DNA from: CAYMAI01 sp964388445
GTDB taxonomy: Bacteria; 4484-113; JAGGVC01
DNA length: 22,197 bases
NCBI GenBank assembly: GCA_964388445.1
Contig: CAYMAI010000015.1
Location: 1-22,197 of the forward strand
Direction of reading: 5' to 3'
This document shows, piece by piece, positions 1-8,203 of the stretch. The notes below the pieces were generated by a model, which was not told the origin of the DNA, did not search any database, and worked only from the letters and a program-made list of their open reading frames with translations. A program made the translations under genes and the position numbers. Each line of letters begins with the position of its first letter. Within the stretch, counting starts at the first letter, position 1.

Positions 1-2
1 CC

Positions 3-1976
3 GGGCTTTACAACGCGAAGCTGCGCGTGACGGACAACGACGGCGATTGGGGCGTGGATACGGTTACGATTCAGGTATCACCGCCCGCCGGCCCAGCAAA
101 CGTTCCTCCGGTGGCGGATTTGCAGCCGGACGTTACGGACGGTTTCGCTCCTCTAACGGTGATTTTCGACGCTTCCGGAAGCGCCGACCCGGACGGAACG
201 ATTATTCAATATCTTTGGGACTTCGAAGGCGACGGCGGATATGAGCGGCTGACTTTCGAGCCGTCCACCAGCTTTACTTATTCTTCTCCGGGTATTTTTG
301 AAGCGAAAGTCACGGTCGTGGACGACGAAATGGCGAACGCAAGCGCGACCGTCGAAATCAGCGTCAACGTCGAAGGAAACGAATTGCCCGAAGTGAATTT
401 GCTCGCCAATCCCGAAAGCGGCGCCGCGCCGCTCGAGGTCGCTTTTACAGCCGACGCAACCGACGCGGACGGTGCAATCGTCAATTTCGAATGGGATTTC
501 AGCGGCGACGGCGTTTACGACGGTTACGGCAGCGTGGCGGATGTAATTTACACGTATCAGAGCCATGGCGCGTTTACCGCGAAAGTTCGAGTGACCGACG
601 ACAAGGGCGCTCAAGCGGTGGATGACTTGACGATTTCCGTAAATGCCAGCCCCGCCGCCGCGATAACCGCGACGCCGCAGGACTGCGAAAAAGGCGAGAC
701 AATCAGGTTCGACGCGTCGGACTCGTTCGACCCGGACGGCAGCATAATCAATTACGAGTGGGACCTCGACGGCGACGGTAACTTCGGCGAATCGCCTTCC
801 GAATCCGGCGCGGCGGGAGTTTCCGCGGCAGAAGCGGTCTTTACGGAATCCGGTAGGTTTTTCGTGTCGGTTAGAGTAACCGACGATGCGACGCCGGGGG
901 CGAAGGACATTGCGACAATTGACGTTTACGTACACGGATGGGCAGTCGCATCGCCGAGCCCGGACAGCGCCGGCAACGTCGGAACGTATTCATCAATGGC
1001 GATAGTCAACGGGAACCCTGCAATTTCATATTACAACCAGACAAGTGAAACATTGAAATACGTGCGCGCTACCGACCCGGAAGGAAGCGCATGGGGCGTT
1101 CCGCTTACGGTCGATGCAAGCGCGGAAGTAGGCCAACACACGTCTCTCGCCGTTGTAAACGGCAAACCGGCAATTTCATATTGGGACGTGACAAACGAAG
1201 ACTTGAAATTCGTACGCGCTCTGGACGCAAGCGGAAACTCCTGGGACGACGCAATTGTTATCGATAGCACCGGCGAAGTGGGGCAGTATACATCCCTTGA
1301 AATTGTCAACGGCAATCCCGCAATTTCGTACTTTGACGCAACGAACGGCGACCTGAAGTACGTAAGGGCGGCGAATATCGACGGCAGTACTTGGGGTACT
1401 CCGGTTACTATCGACGGCGCGGATTTTGTGGGATGGTACACCTCGCTCGCCATAGTTAACGGAAACCCCGCGATTGCATATAACAATGCAACCAACGCGG
1501 ATTTGATGTTCGTCCGCGCGTCGGACGCGAACGGCACGTCATGGAATTCGCCAGTAATAGCCGACAGCCCCGGCTTTGTCGGATATTACGCTTCGCTAGT
1601 GGTTGTCGACGGTCATCCCGCGATTTCGTACTTTCAGGATTCGACTTACGCCCTGAAATACGTACGGGCGTCCGACGTAAACGGCGCGGGTTGGGGTACG
1701 CCGCTTATTCTCGATAGCGGCAGCTTGCTCGGCTCGTACACTTCGCTCGAAATCGTGAACGGATTCCCCGCGATATCTTACTTCGACGTGGATAATTTCG
1801 ACGTCAAATATATACGCGCTACCGACGCCGAAGGAAGCGTATGGGCGACTCCCGTCACGGTCGCAAGCGATGGAGCGGTGGGGCGCGAAACTTCTCTGAA
1901 AGTAGTCAGCGGCTATCCCGCAATCTCTTTCTACGACATCACGAACGGCGACCTCGGATTCGTCAGGCTTTACTAG
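3..1976 (+). CDS. PKD-domain surface protein with C-terminal 50-residue repeats (5' partial)
   Basis: This reading frame is open from the left edge, and the first visible residues (Y-N-A-K-L-R-V-T-D) are the end of a PKD domain, so the true start lies upstream; the GTG at 27 is internal. Three complete PKD domains follow, at about nt 105-372, 380-642 and 645-938. Each has the DASGS-DPDG-type turn, a WDF/WDL-GDG motif and a closing VTDD strand. From nt 978 to the stop there are seven tandem repeats of 50 residues, each with S-L-x-I-V-N-G-x-P-A-I-S-Y and L-K-Y-V-R-A cores; the last is cut to about 32 residues. PKD domains are beta-sandwiches of exported or surface proteins, so a cell-surface or secreted adhesive or binding role is inferred. 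No sorting signal is visible at the C-terminus. The repeats may form a propeller-like or solenoid beta structure, which is a guess. No enzymatic motif is seen. Confidence 0.9.
   Translation, partial: GLYNAKLRVTDNDGDWGVDTVTIQVSPPAGPANVPPVADLQPDVTDGFAPLTVIFDASGSADPDGTIIQYLWDFEGDGGYERLTFEPSTSFTYSSPGIFEAKVTVVDDEMANASATVEISVNVEGNELPEVNLLANPESGAAPLEVAFTADATDADGAIVNFEWDFSGDGVYDGYGSVADVIYTYQSHGAFTAKVRVTDDKGAQAVDDLTISVNASPAAAITATPQDCEKGETIRFDASDSFDPDGSIINYEWDLDGDGNFGESPSESGAAGVSAAEAVFTESGRFFVSVRVTDDATPGAKDIATIDVYVHGWAVASPSPDSAGNVGTYSSMAIVNGNPAISYYNQTSETLKYVRATDPEGSAWGVPLTVDASAEVGQHTSLAVVNGKPAISYWDVTNEDLKFVRALDASGNSWDDAIVIDSTGEVGQYTSLEIVNGNPAISYFDATNGDLKYVRAANIDGSTWGTPVTIDGADFVGWYTSLAIVNGNPAIAYNNATNADLMFVRASDANGTSWNSPVIADSPGFVGYYASLVVVDGHPAISYFQDSTYALKYVRASDVNGAGWGTPLILDSGSLLGSYTSLEIVNGFPAISYFDVDNFDVKYIRATDAEGSVWATPVTVASDGAVGRETSLKVVSGYPAISFYDITNGDLGFVRLY
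978..1973 (+). repeat. Seven in-frame tandem repeats, 150-bp period
   Basis: Repeat units start at 978, 1128, 1278, 1428, 1578, 1728 and 1878, an exact 150-nt period without a single indel; the seventh unit is truncated by the stop codon. The units are diverged at DNA level but strongly conserved in protein, which points to old duplication under structural constraint. Confidence 0.9.
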
Positions 1977-2003
1977 CACCGCCGCCGGCAGCCTTCGCTT
2001 TGA

Positions 2004-2009
2004 TATAAT
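2004..2009 (+). promoter_or_regulatory. -10 element of a leaderless promoter for the sigma-54-like operon
   Basis: A perfect TATAAT lies six bases before the GTG at 2016, so transcription would start at about the first base of the gene. No Shine-Dalgarno sequence can fit and no clear -35 is seen at the expected distance. Confidence 0.6.
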
Positions 2010-2015
2010 CGCGCC

Positions 2016-3236
2016 GTGGCGAAGGCACTCGTATCCGATGGAAGCGCGCTTCGAGGCGCGTATACCGAAGCGGCGGCAATGCTGCTCAGGCTATCTCCGA
2101 GCGGCTGGTGCCGTGCAATCGAAAGACTCGTTTTAATAGACGAGGCCGCGGCGGTCGCGCCGGCCCACGAGGCCGCAGTGCTCGAAGCTTCGGAAGCCGC
2201 TGCCGCCGCGCCGCTGCCGAACCCCGTCGATTTGAAAGACCATTTGAAGCGTCAGGCGCTTGGAGTTTTTTCCCGGCGCGATTTCGGAGTGGCGGCTAAC
2301 TTAATCGAAGAAATAGACTCCGAAACCGGCCTGTTTTCCGGCGAATTGCAGGAGTTGTCCATCGCTCTCGGCAGGCCGGAAGACGACCTTGCCGACATTC
2401 TTTCCGCGATTAACCACCTGCATCCCGGCGGCTGCGGAGCGTCGAGCTACCGCCAGGCGCTGCGCTGCCAGATTCCCGAACTTCCCGAAGAATATCCGGG
2501 CGACGTCGCACGCCAGCTTTTGACCGACTATTGGGAAACCTTTTCGCAGGGCGGAAGGGAGATACTCTCGGAAATTTCCGGCTTCGGTTATCAGGCGATC
2601 GAGGACGGAGTGGAGGCGATTCGCCGTCATTTGACGCCGTATCCCGCCGAGCGGTTTTGGGGCAGGAACGGAAGCCACTTGAAGCGCGCCTTTTATCACG
2701 TCGAAGAGCGGGAGTCCGGCAGGGTTCTCTCCTCGCCGCCGGCTTCCGAATGGTGTTTCGTCTGTAAGCCGCGGGAGGCGAAGGACGGCTCGCTTATCGC
2801 GCTCGAAGCGCTGAAGCTAAGGCGTCGCGCGTGCGCGGGAGTCGGCGCGGAATTTGCGGGCGTGGATTTCGACGACTCCGAAGCTCGCGTCGAGCTTTCC
2901 GCTTTCGCGAGCGCCGCCGGGCTTTCCGAGTGGGCGGCGTGGACTTTTTCCGCCGGCGAGCTCATTCTCGATTCCGCGGGCGAAAGAAGATATATGCGAA
3001 CCATACTTACGGTTGCGGACGCGAGGCAGGAACGGCTTTTCGCGGCTCTCGACCGAGAAGCGGAAGCCGGACGCGCAGGCAGCGATGCCGAGCTTGCAGC
3101 TCAAACGGGACGACCCGGCAAACCGCTCGACGCGAAGGAAATCGCCGCGCTTAGAAAATCGCTCGGAATTCCCGGACGCGCCACTCGCGGCAATTCCGCG
3201 GTCCGCGCGCTCCTGTCCTACGAACGCGATGCTTAA
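2016..3236 (+). CDS. Divergent RNA polymerase sigma-54-like protein lacking a recognisable RpoN box
   Basis: This is a 406-residue protein whose layout follows RpoN. Residues about 15-50 resemble degenerate region I (A-M-L-L-R-L-S...). Residues about 73-155 match the core-binding domain closely, with DLKDHLKRQ, LIEEID, GLFSGELQELS and the H-P-G-G-C-G-A-S element that corresponds to the usual P-x-G-v-g-A. Residues about 290-330 look like the helix-turn-helix part (FASAAGLSEWAAWTF). The C-terminus ends DAKEIAALRKSLGIPGRA, which aligns with the RpoN tail YREELGIPSS, but the preceding ARRTVAKYRE box is replaced by KPLDAKEIAALRK. RpoN proteins direct RNA polymerase to -24/-12 promoters; the DNA-reading part here seems altered, so promoter recognition is doubtful. 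The GTG start was chosen because TATAAT sits six bases upstream. It is first in an operon and its stop overlaps queG by 8 bp. It could be a true but fast-evolving sigma-54 or a non-DNA-binding decoy. Confidence 0.65.
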   Translation: MAKALVSDGSALRGAYTEAAAMLLRLSPSGWCRAIERLVLIDEAAAVAPAHEAAVLEASEAAAAAPLPNPVDLKDHLKRQALGVFSRRDFGVAANLIEEIDSETGLFSGELQELSIALGRPEDDLADILSAINHLHPGGCGASSYRQALRCQIPELPEEYPGDVARQLLTDYWETFSQGGREILSEISGFGYQAIEDGVEAIRRHLTPYPAERFWGRNGSHLKRAFYHVEERESGRVLSSPPASEWCFVCKPREAKDGSLIALEALKLRRRACAGVGAEFAGVDFDDSEARVELSAFASAAGLSEWAAWTFSAGELILDSAGERRYMRTILTVADARQERLFAALDREAEAGRAGSDAELAAQTGRPGKPLDAKEIAALRKSLGIPGRATRGNSAVRALLSYERDA

Positions 3237-4266
3237 CTGCCGCAAGCAATCCCGCGATGCGGAAAACCTTGGCGAATTTATTTCCGCCACGGCGCACGAT
3301 TTCGGTTTCGACCTCTGCGGGTTCGCGCCGGCCGGCGCGTCCGCGGCGCGCGCCGCCAATTATGCCGAATGGCTCGACCGCGGCTTCCACGGGACGATGG
3401 ACTGGATGGAAAAGACGCGCGCGATAAGGATGGATGCCGGAAAACTGCTGAGCGGTGCGAAGAGCGCGGTTTGCGTGGCTTTGAATTACTACACCGAGCC
3501 CGCGCCGCAAGAAGGCGCTGGCTTAGGCAAAATCAGCAGGTACGCGCGCTTCCGCGACTATCACAAAGTGCTGCGAGCCAAACTCAAAAAACTGCTCGCC
3601 GCAATCGAAGAGCGGTTTCCGGGCGTTTACGGCATCATTTGCGTCGATACCAAACCGGTTCTCGAAAAAGCTTTCGCCGAAGCAGCGGGCATCGGCTGGA
3701 TCGGGAAGAACACGTGCCTATTGACGAAAAAACTGGGCAGCTACGTGTTTCTCGGAGAGATATTTCTCGATGCGGAGCTTCCATACGGACTGCCGCACGC
3801 CGACCATTGCGGCTCGTGTACGAAGTGCATAGACGCCTGCCCGACGCAGGCCATCGTCGCGCCGTATATAATCGACGCCCGGCGGTGCATCAGCTATCTG
3901 ACCATCGAAACTCGCGCCGCCGTACCGCGGGAACTTGCGGACAAAAGCGGCGCTTGGATTTTCGGCTGCGACGTTTGTCAGGAGGTGTGCCCGTGGAACG
4001 CAAGGAAGGCGCGGCCGGCGTCGGAACCGGACTTTGTTCCGCGGGACGCCTTCGTAAAACCGGAACTCGCCTTGCTCGCGGAAGAATTGGGCGGCGCGTT
4101 CTCGGGCGAATGTTCGCCGGAGTTTGCGGCGGCGAAAGAGCGGTTTTCAAAGCTCTTTTCGGGCACACCGGTTATGCGGTCCGGCGTAAGAAGAATGGCG
4201 GGAAGCGTACGGCGGGCAATCTCGAACGCCGCGGCCGCGACGCCCGCCGAAGGTGAAAATAAATGA
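3229..4266 (+). CDS. queG: Epoxyqueuosine reductase QueG
   Basis: QueG reduces epoxyqueuosine to queuosine in the wobble base of tRNAs with GUN anticodons, using cobalamin and two 4Fe-4S clusters in the cytoplasm. The 345-residue product has the family core VDTKPVLEKAFAEAAGIGWIGKNT with D140 at the catalytic aspartate position. The first ferredoxin cluster motif is CGSCTKCIDACP (C194, C197, C200, C204), followed by C220 and the second motif CDVCQEVCPWN (C247, C250, C254). The ATG at 3229 was chosen over the longer open frame starting at 2854 because it gives the family N-terminus and overlaps the upstream stop by only 8 bp. The stop overlaps the next gene as ATGA. It lacks a long HEAT-like C-terminal extension found in some relatives. 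Why it sits between a sigma-like gene and a sensor gene is unclear; shared transcription is the simplest link. Confidence 0.93.
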   Translation: MLNCRKQSRDAENLGEFISATAHDFGFDLCGFAPAGASAARAANYAEWLDRGFHGTMDWMEKTRAIRMDAGKLLSGAKSAVCVALNYYTEPAPQEGAGLGKISRYARFRDYHKVLRAKLKKLLAAIEERFPGVYGIICVDTKPVLEKAFAEAAGIGWIGKNTCLLTKKLGSYVFLGEIFLDAELPYGLPHADHCGSCTKCIDACPTQAIVAPYIIDARRCISYLTIETRAAVPRELADKSGAWIFGCDVCQEVCPWNARKARPASEPDFVPRDAFVKPELALLAEELGGAFSGECSPEFAAAKERFSKLFSGTPVMRSGVRRMAGSVRRAISNAAAATPAEGENK

Positions 4267-7200
4267 GTGGTGCGCGCAAATCCGAAGCCGGCGCCATCGG
4301 CGAGACCGAGCTTTTGAATCTCCTTACGAAGCACGCGGCGGACATCGTCGCGATTAGGGACGAAAACCGCAACCTAGTTTATATAAGCGACGGCGAGGAG
4401 CGCACGCTCGGGTTTTCGCGCGATGAACTCGAAGCCATGCGCGATAAGTGGGACGAGCTTATTCATCCCGAAGACATCTGGGGCATTAAGCAAACCTATG
4501 AAGAAATGTTCGAAAAGCCGCGACATCAAAGAATAAGATTCCGTCACAAACATAAAAACGGCGGCTGGGTGTGGCTGGAACAAACGCGCGATCCGGTTTT
4601 GGACGAAAACGGCAAGGTGAAATACGTTCTCCTGATGGCGAGAGACGTAACCGCTTTGGTGGAAAGCGGAGACGAGCAATCCTCCGCGGGCGGCTTTCAC
4701 GAAATTTTCGACCAGATACCTTCGGCGTGCATCTGTTACGGGCGGGACGGGACGATTCTGCTGTTCAACGCGGAGGCGGAACGGCTTTACGGCTTTTCGC
4801 AAACCGAAGCGGTCGGCAAAAAAGTGTGCGAAATCATCGCTCCGAAATCCGAAATAAACCGCACGAAAGAGATTATCGAACAGGTATTCGAAGGCAAATC
4901 GTTCAGGGGAATGGAGTGGACGGACTTACGGAAAGACGGCTCTCCCGTGGACGTGGTTTCGAACCTTTTTCCGATGTACGGCGCGCTGGGCGAAGTGCTG
5001 ATGTGCGTAACTTCGAACATCGACATCAGCGCGCTAAAGGCGGCGGAGCGCGCGCTGGCCGACCGGGAAGCGCAATACCGTTCGCTTATAGAAAATATTC
5101 AAGACGGCGTTTTTCTAATTCAGGACGGGCTTTTCGTGTACGTCAACGACGCCTTCGCGTCGATTATCGGATATAGACCGGAAGAACTTATCGGGCGGCA
5201 CTTCAAAAATTTCGTTGCGCCTGACGACCTCGAAATGGTGCAGGCGCGCTACGAGGCGCGGCTTCGAGGCGAAGACGTGCCGCGCGAGTACGAATTCGGT
5301 ATGAACCACAAAGACGGCGAAACGATTGTCGCGGTCAATATGAACGTCGGCCTCGTGGAATTCGGCGGAAGAATCGCGAGCATAGGCACGATAAAAAACG
5401 TCACCGCCCAGCGCGAATCGCAAAAGGCGCTTAGGGACAGCGAGGAACGTTTCCGGCGGCTCAGCGAGGCGAGCAGGGAAGGCGTTGTAATCCACGAACG
5501 CGGGCTAATCATAGATGTCAACTCGCGGTTCGCGGAATTTTTGGGAATGAAAATCGAAGAAATCGAAGGCTGCTATCTTACCGATTTCGCAAGTCCGGAA
5601 TCGCGCGAACCGCTTTCGAAAAACCTAGTTTCCACTTTCAACGAACCCTACGAAGTTTCGTTCAGGCGGGCGGACGGCCGGGATTTTATCGCCGAGATTC
5701 AAGGCAGGCTTTTTCCGTACGGCGGAAGAGTCGTTCAAATAACGGCGGTGCGCGACCTAACCGAATACAAATCCGCGGTTCGCGAGCTTGTCAAAACCGA
5801 AGCGCGGTTCAAAAACGTCGCCGAAAGTTTGGGCGAAGGCGTAGCGATTATCGACGTCGAAACGTCCAGCCTTGTTTATGCAAACCGGCGGATGGGCGAA
5901 CTCGCCGGAGTGCCGGCGGAAAGGCTTGACGGAAAGCCGCTTAAAGACTCGGATATCCCGTCCGAGCTTTGCGACGTGCTTCTCTCAGGCGCGTCGAGGT
6001 GCATAAAAGGCACTCCCCTCACGGTCGAGCAAAAATTTACGCGAGCGGACGGCGCCAAAATATGGGCGCAAATTTACGTTACGCCTTTCAGGGACAAAGA
6101 AGGCGATATAACCGCCGCGCTCGCGGTCATCGCGGACATCACGAAGCGGAAAGACTATGAGGAAATACTGAAGGCGAGCGAAGAAAAATTCCGAGGCCTT
6201 TCCGAGGAAATCTCGGACGGCGTGGCGATAATCGTAGATTGGAAAATCAAGTGGGCAAACGGCGCTTTCAGGGAAATCCTCGGCTATTCGCGCGCGGAAA
6301 TGCACGGCGCCGGTCTCGCTTCGATTTTTCCGGCGGGCGAAATAGACCAAGTGAAAAACCTAATCGTCGCGGCGATATTGGGAACTTCCATTCCGCTTAC
6401 CCGCAAAACCGGCGCGGTTACGAAAGACGGACGGGCGATCGTGTTGGAGCTTTCCGCGAAGCGATTGAAGTTCGAAAACGAAGACGCCGTGCAAGTTGTG
6501 ATTCGCGACGTGACGGTTCAGCATTTATCCGATTTGGAACTGAAAAAGAGCGAGCGGAAATTCCGGGAGCTTCTTGAATCGAGCAACGCGATTCCTTGGG
6601 AATACGACATAAAGGCGGACAGGTTCAACTATATCGGGCCGCAGGCGGAAACGGTAATCGGTTATCCGGTGAATTATTGGACTGGTATGGATTTCATGTT
6701 TTCCATTGTTCATCCGCTGGACAAAAAATCGGTGGAAGACTATTCGCGCGCGGCGTCGGAAATGGGCCGCCCGCTCGAAATCGAATATCGCGTGATTCGC
6801 GCCGACGGGCATACCATTTGGATACGCAACTCCGTAAGCGTCGAAACCGCCGCGGGAAGCCCGGCGTTGCTGCGCGGATTCTTGTTCGATGTTACCGAGT
6901 CCAAACGGGCGATGCTTCTCGAATCCGCTCTTTTGCAAATCTCCGAAGCCGCCGCGGTCGCGGGAAATTCGCATGAGCTTCTCGGCAAAGTGCGCGAAAG
7001 CCTGTCGCAGCTGATGGACGTCAAGAATTTCTACGTAGCGCTTTACGACCAGAAAACCGGCAAATATAAATTTGCATTTTTCGCGGACGAGTACGACGAG
7101 ATGGACACCGGTCAGCCTGTCGACTTGGGCGGCAGCCTCACGGATTACGTGCGGCGGACGGGCGAGCCGATTCTCGTGGACAACCGGACGCACGCGATGC

Positions 7201-7829
7201 TGACGCGTGAAGGCAAAGCCGAACTCGTGGGAACGCCGTCTCCGATTTGGCTCGGCGCGCCGCTCAGAAGCGACAAAGAAACGCCGGGTGTAATGGCGGT
7301 CCAGAGTTACACCGACGAAAAGCTGTATTCGGAAAAAGACCTCGAGGCGCTTACGATAGTTGCGGCGCAAGTTGCGCAGGCGCTGGAACGAATTTCCGCG
7401 ATAAAAGCTCTCGAAGAAAGCGAGCGCCGGTTCGGCCTGCTCGCCGAAAACATCCCAGGCATCATTTATCTTTGCAGGAACGACGAGCGTTATACAATGC
7501 TCTACGTCAACGACGCGATAGAACAAATTACGGGCCATCCGAAAGAAAAGTTTCTTGCGGACGAAATCTGCTTTGCGGACATTTTTCATCCGGAAGACGC
7601 TCCGGGCATATTCAAAGGCGTGAACGAGGCGCTGGAGCGCAAAGAGACTTATCACCTTATCTATCGGGTCAGCCACGCGGAAGGCGGTTGGCGCTGGATT
7701 GAAGAATTCGGGGCGGGCGTCTTCGACGGCGACGAGCTTTTATATTTGGAAGGTTTCATTCACGACATTACCGACAGGGCGCTTTGGGCAGGCGGAGGGG
7801 AATCGGGCGAAAATGCGGAGGCCGAATAA
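4263..7829 (+). CDS. Multi-PAS/GAF sensor protein without an output domain
   Basis: This 1188-residue soluble protein is built from eight PAS domains and one GAF domain. PAS domains begin at about residues 15, 147, 268, 394, 513, 641, 764 and 1054; the GAF lies at about 885-1050. Most PAS units show the typical start (RFRxL.E), the N-x-x-F/A-x-x-x-x-G-Y core, the H-P-E-D or P-x-D element and a closing D-V/I-T linker into a short coiled segment. No transmembrane segment, histidine kinase, GGDEF, EAL, HTH or ATPase domain is present: the protein ends shortly after PAS8 in a GE-rich tail. It starts within the queG stop (ATGA) and its TAA shares one base with the next ATG. It probably senses small ligands, redox state or light and passes the signal through protein contact. 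A kinase partner could lie elsewhere, or the gene may have lost a kinase by truncation. Confidence 0.9.
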   Translation: MSGARKSEAGAIGETELLNLLTKHAADIVAIRDENRNLVYISDGEERTLGFSRDELEAMRDKWDELIHPEDIWGIKQTYEEMFEKPRHQRIRFRHKHKNGGWVWLEQTRDPVLDENGKVKYVLLMARDVTALVESGDEQSSAGGFHEIFDQIPSACICYGRDGTILLFNAEAERLYGFSQTEAVGKKVCEIIAPKSEINRTKEIIEQVFEGKSFRGMEWTDLRKDGSPVDVVSNLFPMYGALGEVLMCVTSNIDISALKAAERALADREAQYRSLIENIQDGVFLIQDGLFVYVNDAFASIIGYRPEELIGRHFKNFVAPDDLEMVQARYEARLRGEDVPREYEFGMNHKDGETIVAVNMNVGLVEFGGRIASIGTIKNVTAQRESQKALRDSEERFRRLSEASREGVVIHERGLIIDVNSRFAEFLGMKIEEIEGCYLTDFASPESREPLSKNLVSTFNEPYEVSFRRADGRDFIAEIQGRLFPYGGRVVQITAVRDLTEYKSAVRELVKTEARFKNVAESLGEGVAIIDVETSSLVYANRRMGELAGVPAERLDGKPLKDSDIPSELCDVLLSGASRCIKGTPLTVEQKFTRADGAKIWAQIYVTPFRDKEGDITAALAVIADITKRKDYEEILKASEEKFRGLSEEISDGVAIIVDWKIKWANGAFREILGYSRAEMHGAGLASIFPAGEIDQVKNLIVAAILGTSIPLTRKTGAVTKDGRAIVLELSAKRLKFENEDAVQVVIRDVTVQHLSDLELKKSERKFRELLESSNAIPWEYDIKADRFNYIGPQAETVIGYPVNYWTGMDFMFSIVHPLDKKSVEDYSRAASEMGRPLEIEYRVIRADGHTIWIRNSVSVETAAGSPALLRGFLFDVTESKRAMLLESALLQISEAAAVAGNSHELLGKVRESLSQLMDVKNFYVALYDQKTGKYKFAFFADEYDEMDTGQPVDLGGSLTDYVRRTGEPILVDNRTHAMLTREGKAELVGTPSPIWLGAPLRSDKETPGVMAVQSYTDEKLYSEKDLEALTIVAAQVAQALERISAIKALEESERRFGLLAENIPGIIYLCRNDERYTMLYVNDAIEQITGHPKEKFLADEICFADIFHPEDAPGIFKGVNEALERKETYHLIYRVSHAEGGWRWIEEFGAGVFDGDELLYLEGFIHDITDRALWAGGGESGENAEAE

Positions 7830-8203
7830 TGACCGGAAACTACGGAGCTTTTGATTTGGGCTGGTTCGAACTTTGCCTGAACGTAAAAAATCTCGAGGCA
7901 TCGCTGGATTTTTATAAACGGCTGGGATTTAAAGCGGTGGCGGAATTTAACGAAGAGGGCTTTGCCGTTCTGACCAACGGGGACGCCAGAATTGCGCTTT
8001 ATCAAGGGCATATCGAGCGGAACATTTTGAATTTTCGCGGCGCGCCGGTTTTCGAACTTGCAAAAGAACTCGAACGGCGCGGTTTCGAGCTATCCAAGCC
8101 GGCGCGCACCGAATCCGACGGCAGCGATTCCGCGGAAATAATCGACCCCGACGGCAACGTTATTTATTTCAACACATTTCCCGGAGAGAAAAAACAGGAA
8201 TGA
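7829..8203 (+). CDS. Glyoxalase/VOC superfamily protein
   Basis: This is a 124-residue single VOC domain with two beta-alpha-beta-beta-beta halves. The first begins WFELCLNVKNLEASLDFYKR-LGF, and the closing half has E-I-I-D-P-D-G-N-V-I-Y-F-N, the hallmark end of glyoxalase/bleomycin-resistance/dioxygenase proteins. Such proteins use a metal to act on small molecules or sequester drugs; the substrate cannot be told from sequence. E14 sits where the first metal ligand would be, but the remaining ligands are not certain. The ATG at 7829 shares its first base with the TAA of the PAS gene, so it is translationally coupled, and its own stop overlaps the next start (ATGA). Longer upstream frames into the PAS gene do not fit the domain. 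Confidence 0.85.
   Translation: MTGNYGAFDLGWFELCLNVKNLEASLDFYKRLGFKAVAEFNEEGFAVLTNGDARIALYQGHIERNILNFRGAPVFELAKELERRGFELSKPARTESDGSDSAEIIDPDGNVIYFNTFPGEKKQE

Noticed and set aside
27..29. GTG at 27 as a real start
   Set aside because: The frame is open to the window edge and the residues before it complete a PKD domain end, so the gene begins upstream.
153..935. 260-codon open frame on the minus strand
   Set aside because: It is a shadow of the PKD repeats; its apparent repeats mirror the PKD sequence.
978..1973. Possible CRISPR array
   Set aside because: The period is 150 bp, in frame within a coding region, and the units diverge; there are no short identical repeats with unique spacers.
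2854..3228. Upstream extension of the queG frame
   Set aside because: It would overlap the sigma-like gene by about 380 bp and gives Ser/Arg-rich non-family sequence; the ATG at 3229 fits QueG.
6525..7676. 383-codon open frame on the minus strand
   Set aside because: It lies wholly inside the PAS gene, has an Arg/Phe-rich composition typical of antisense shadows and no domain; the GC-skewed codon use explains its length.
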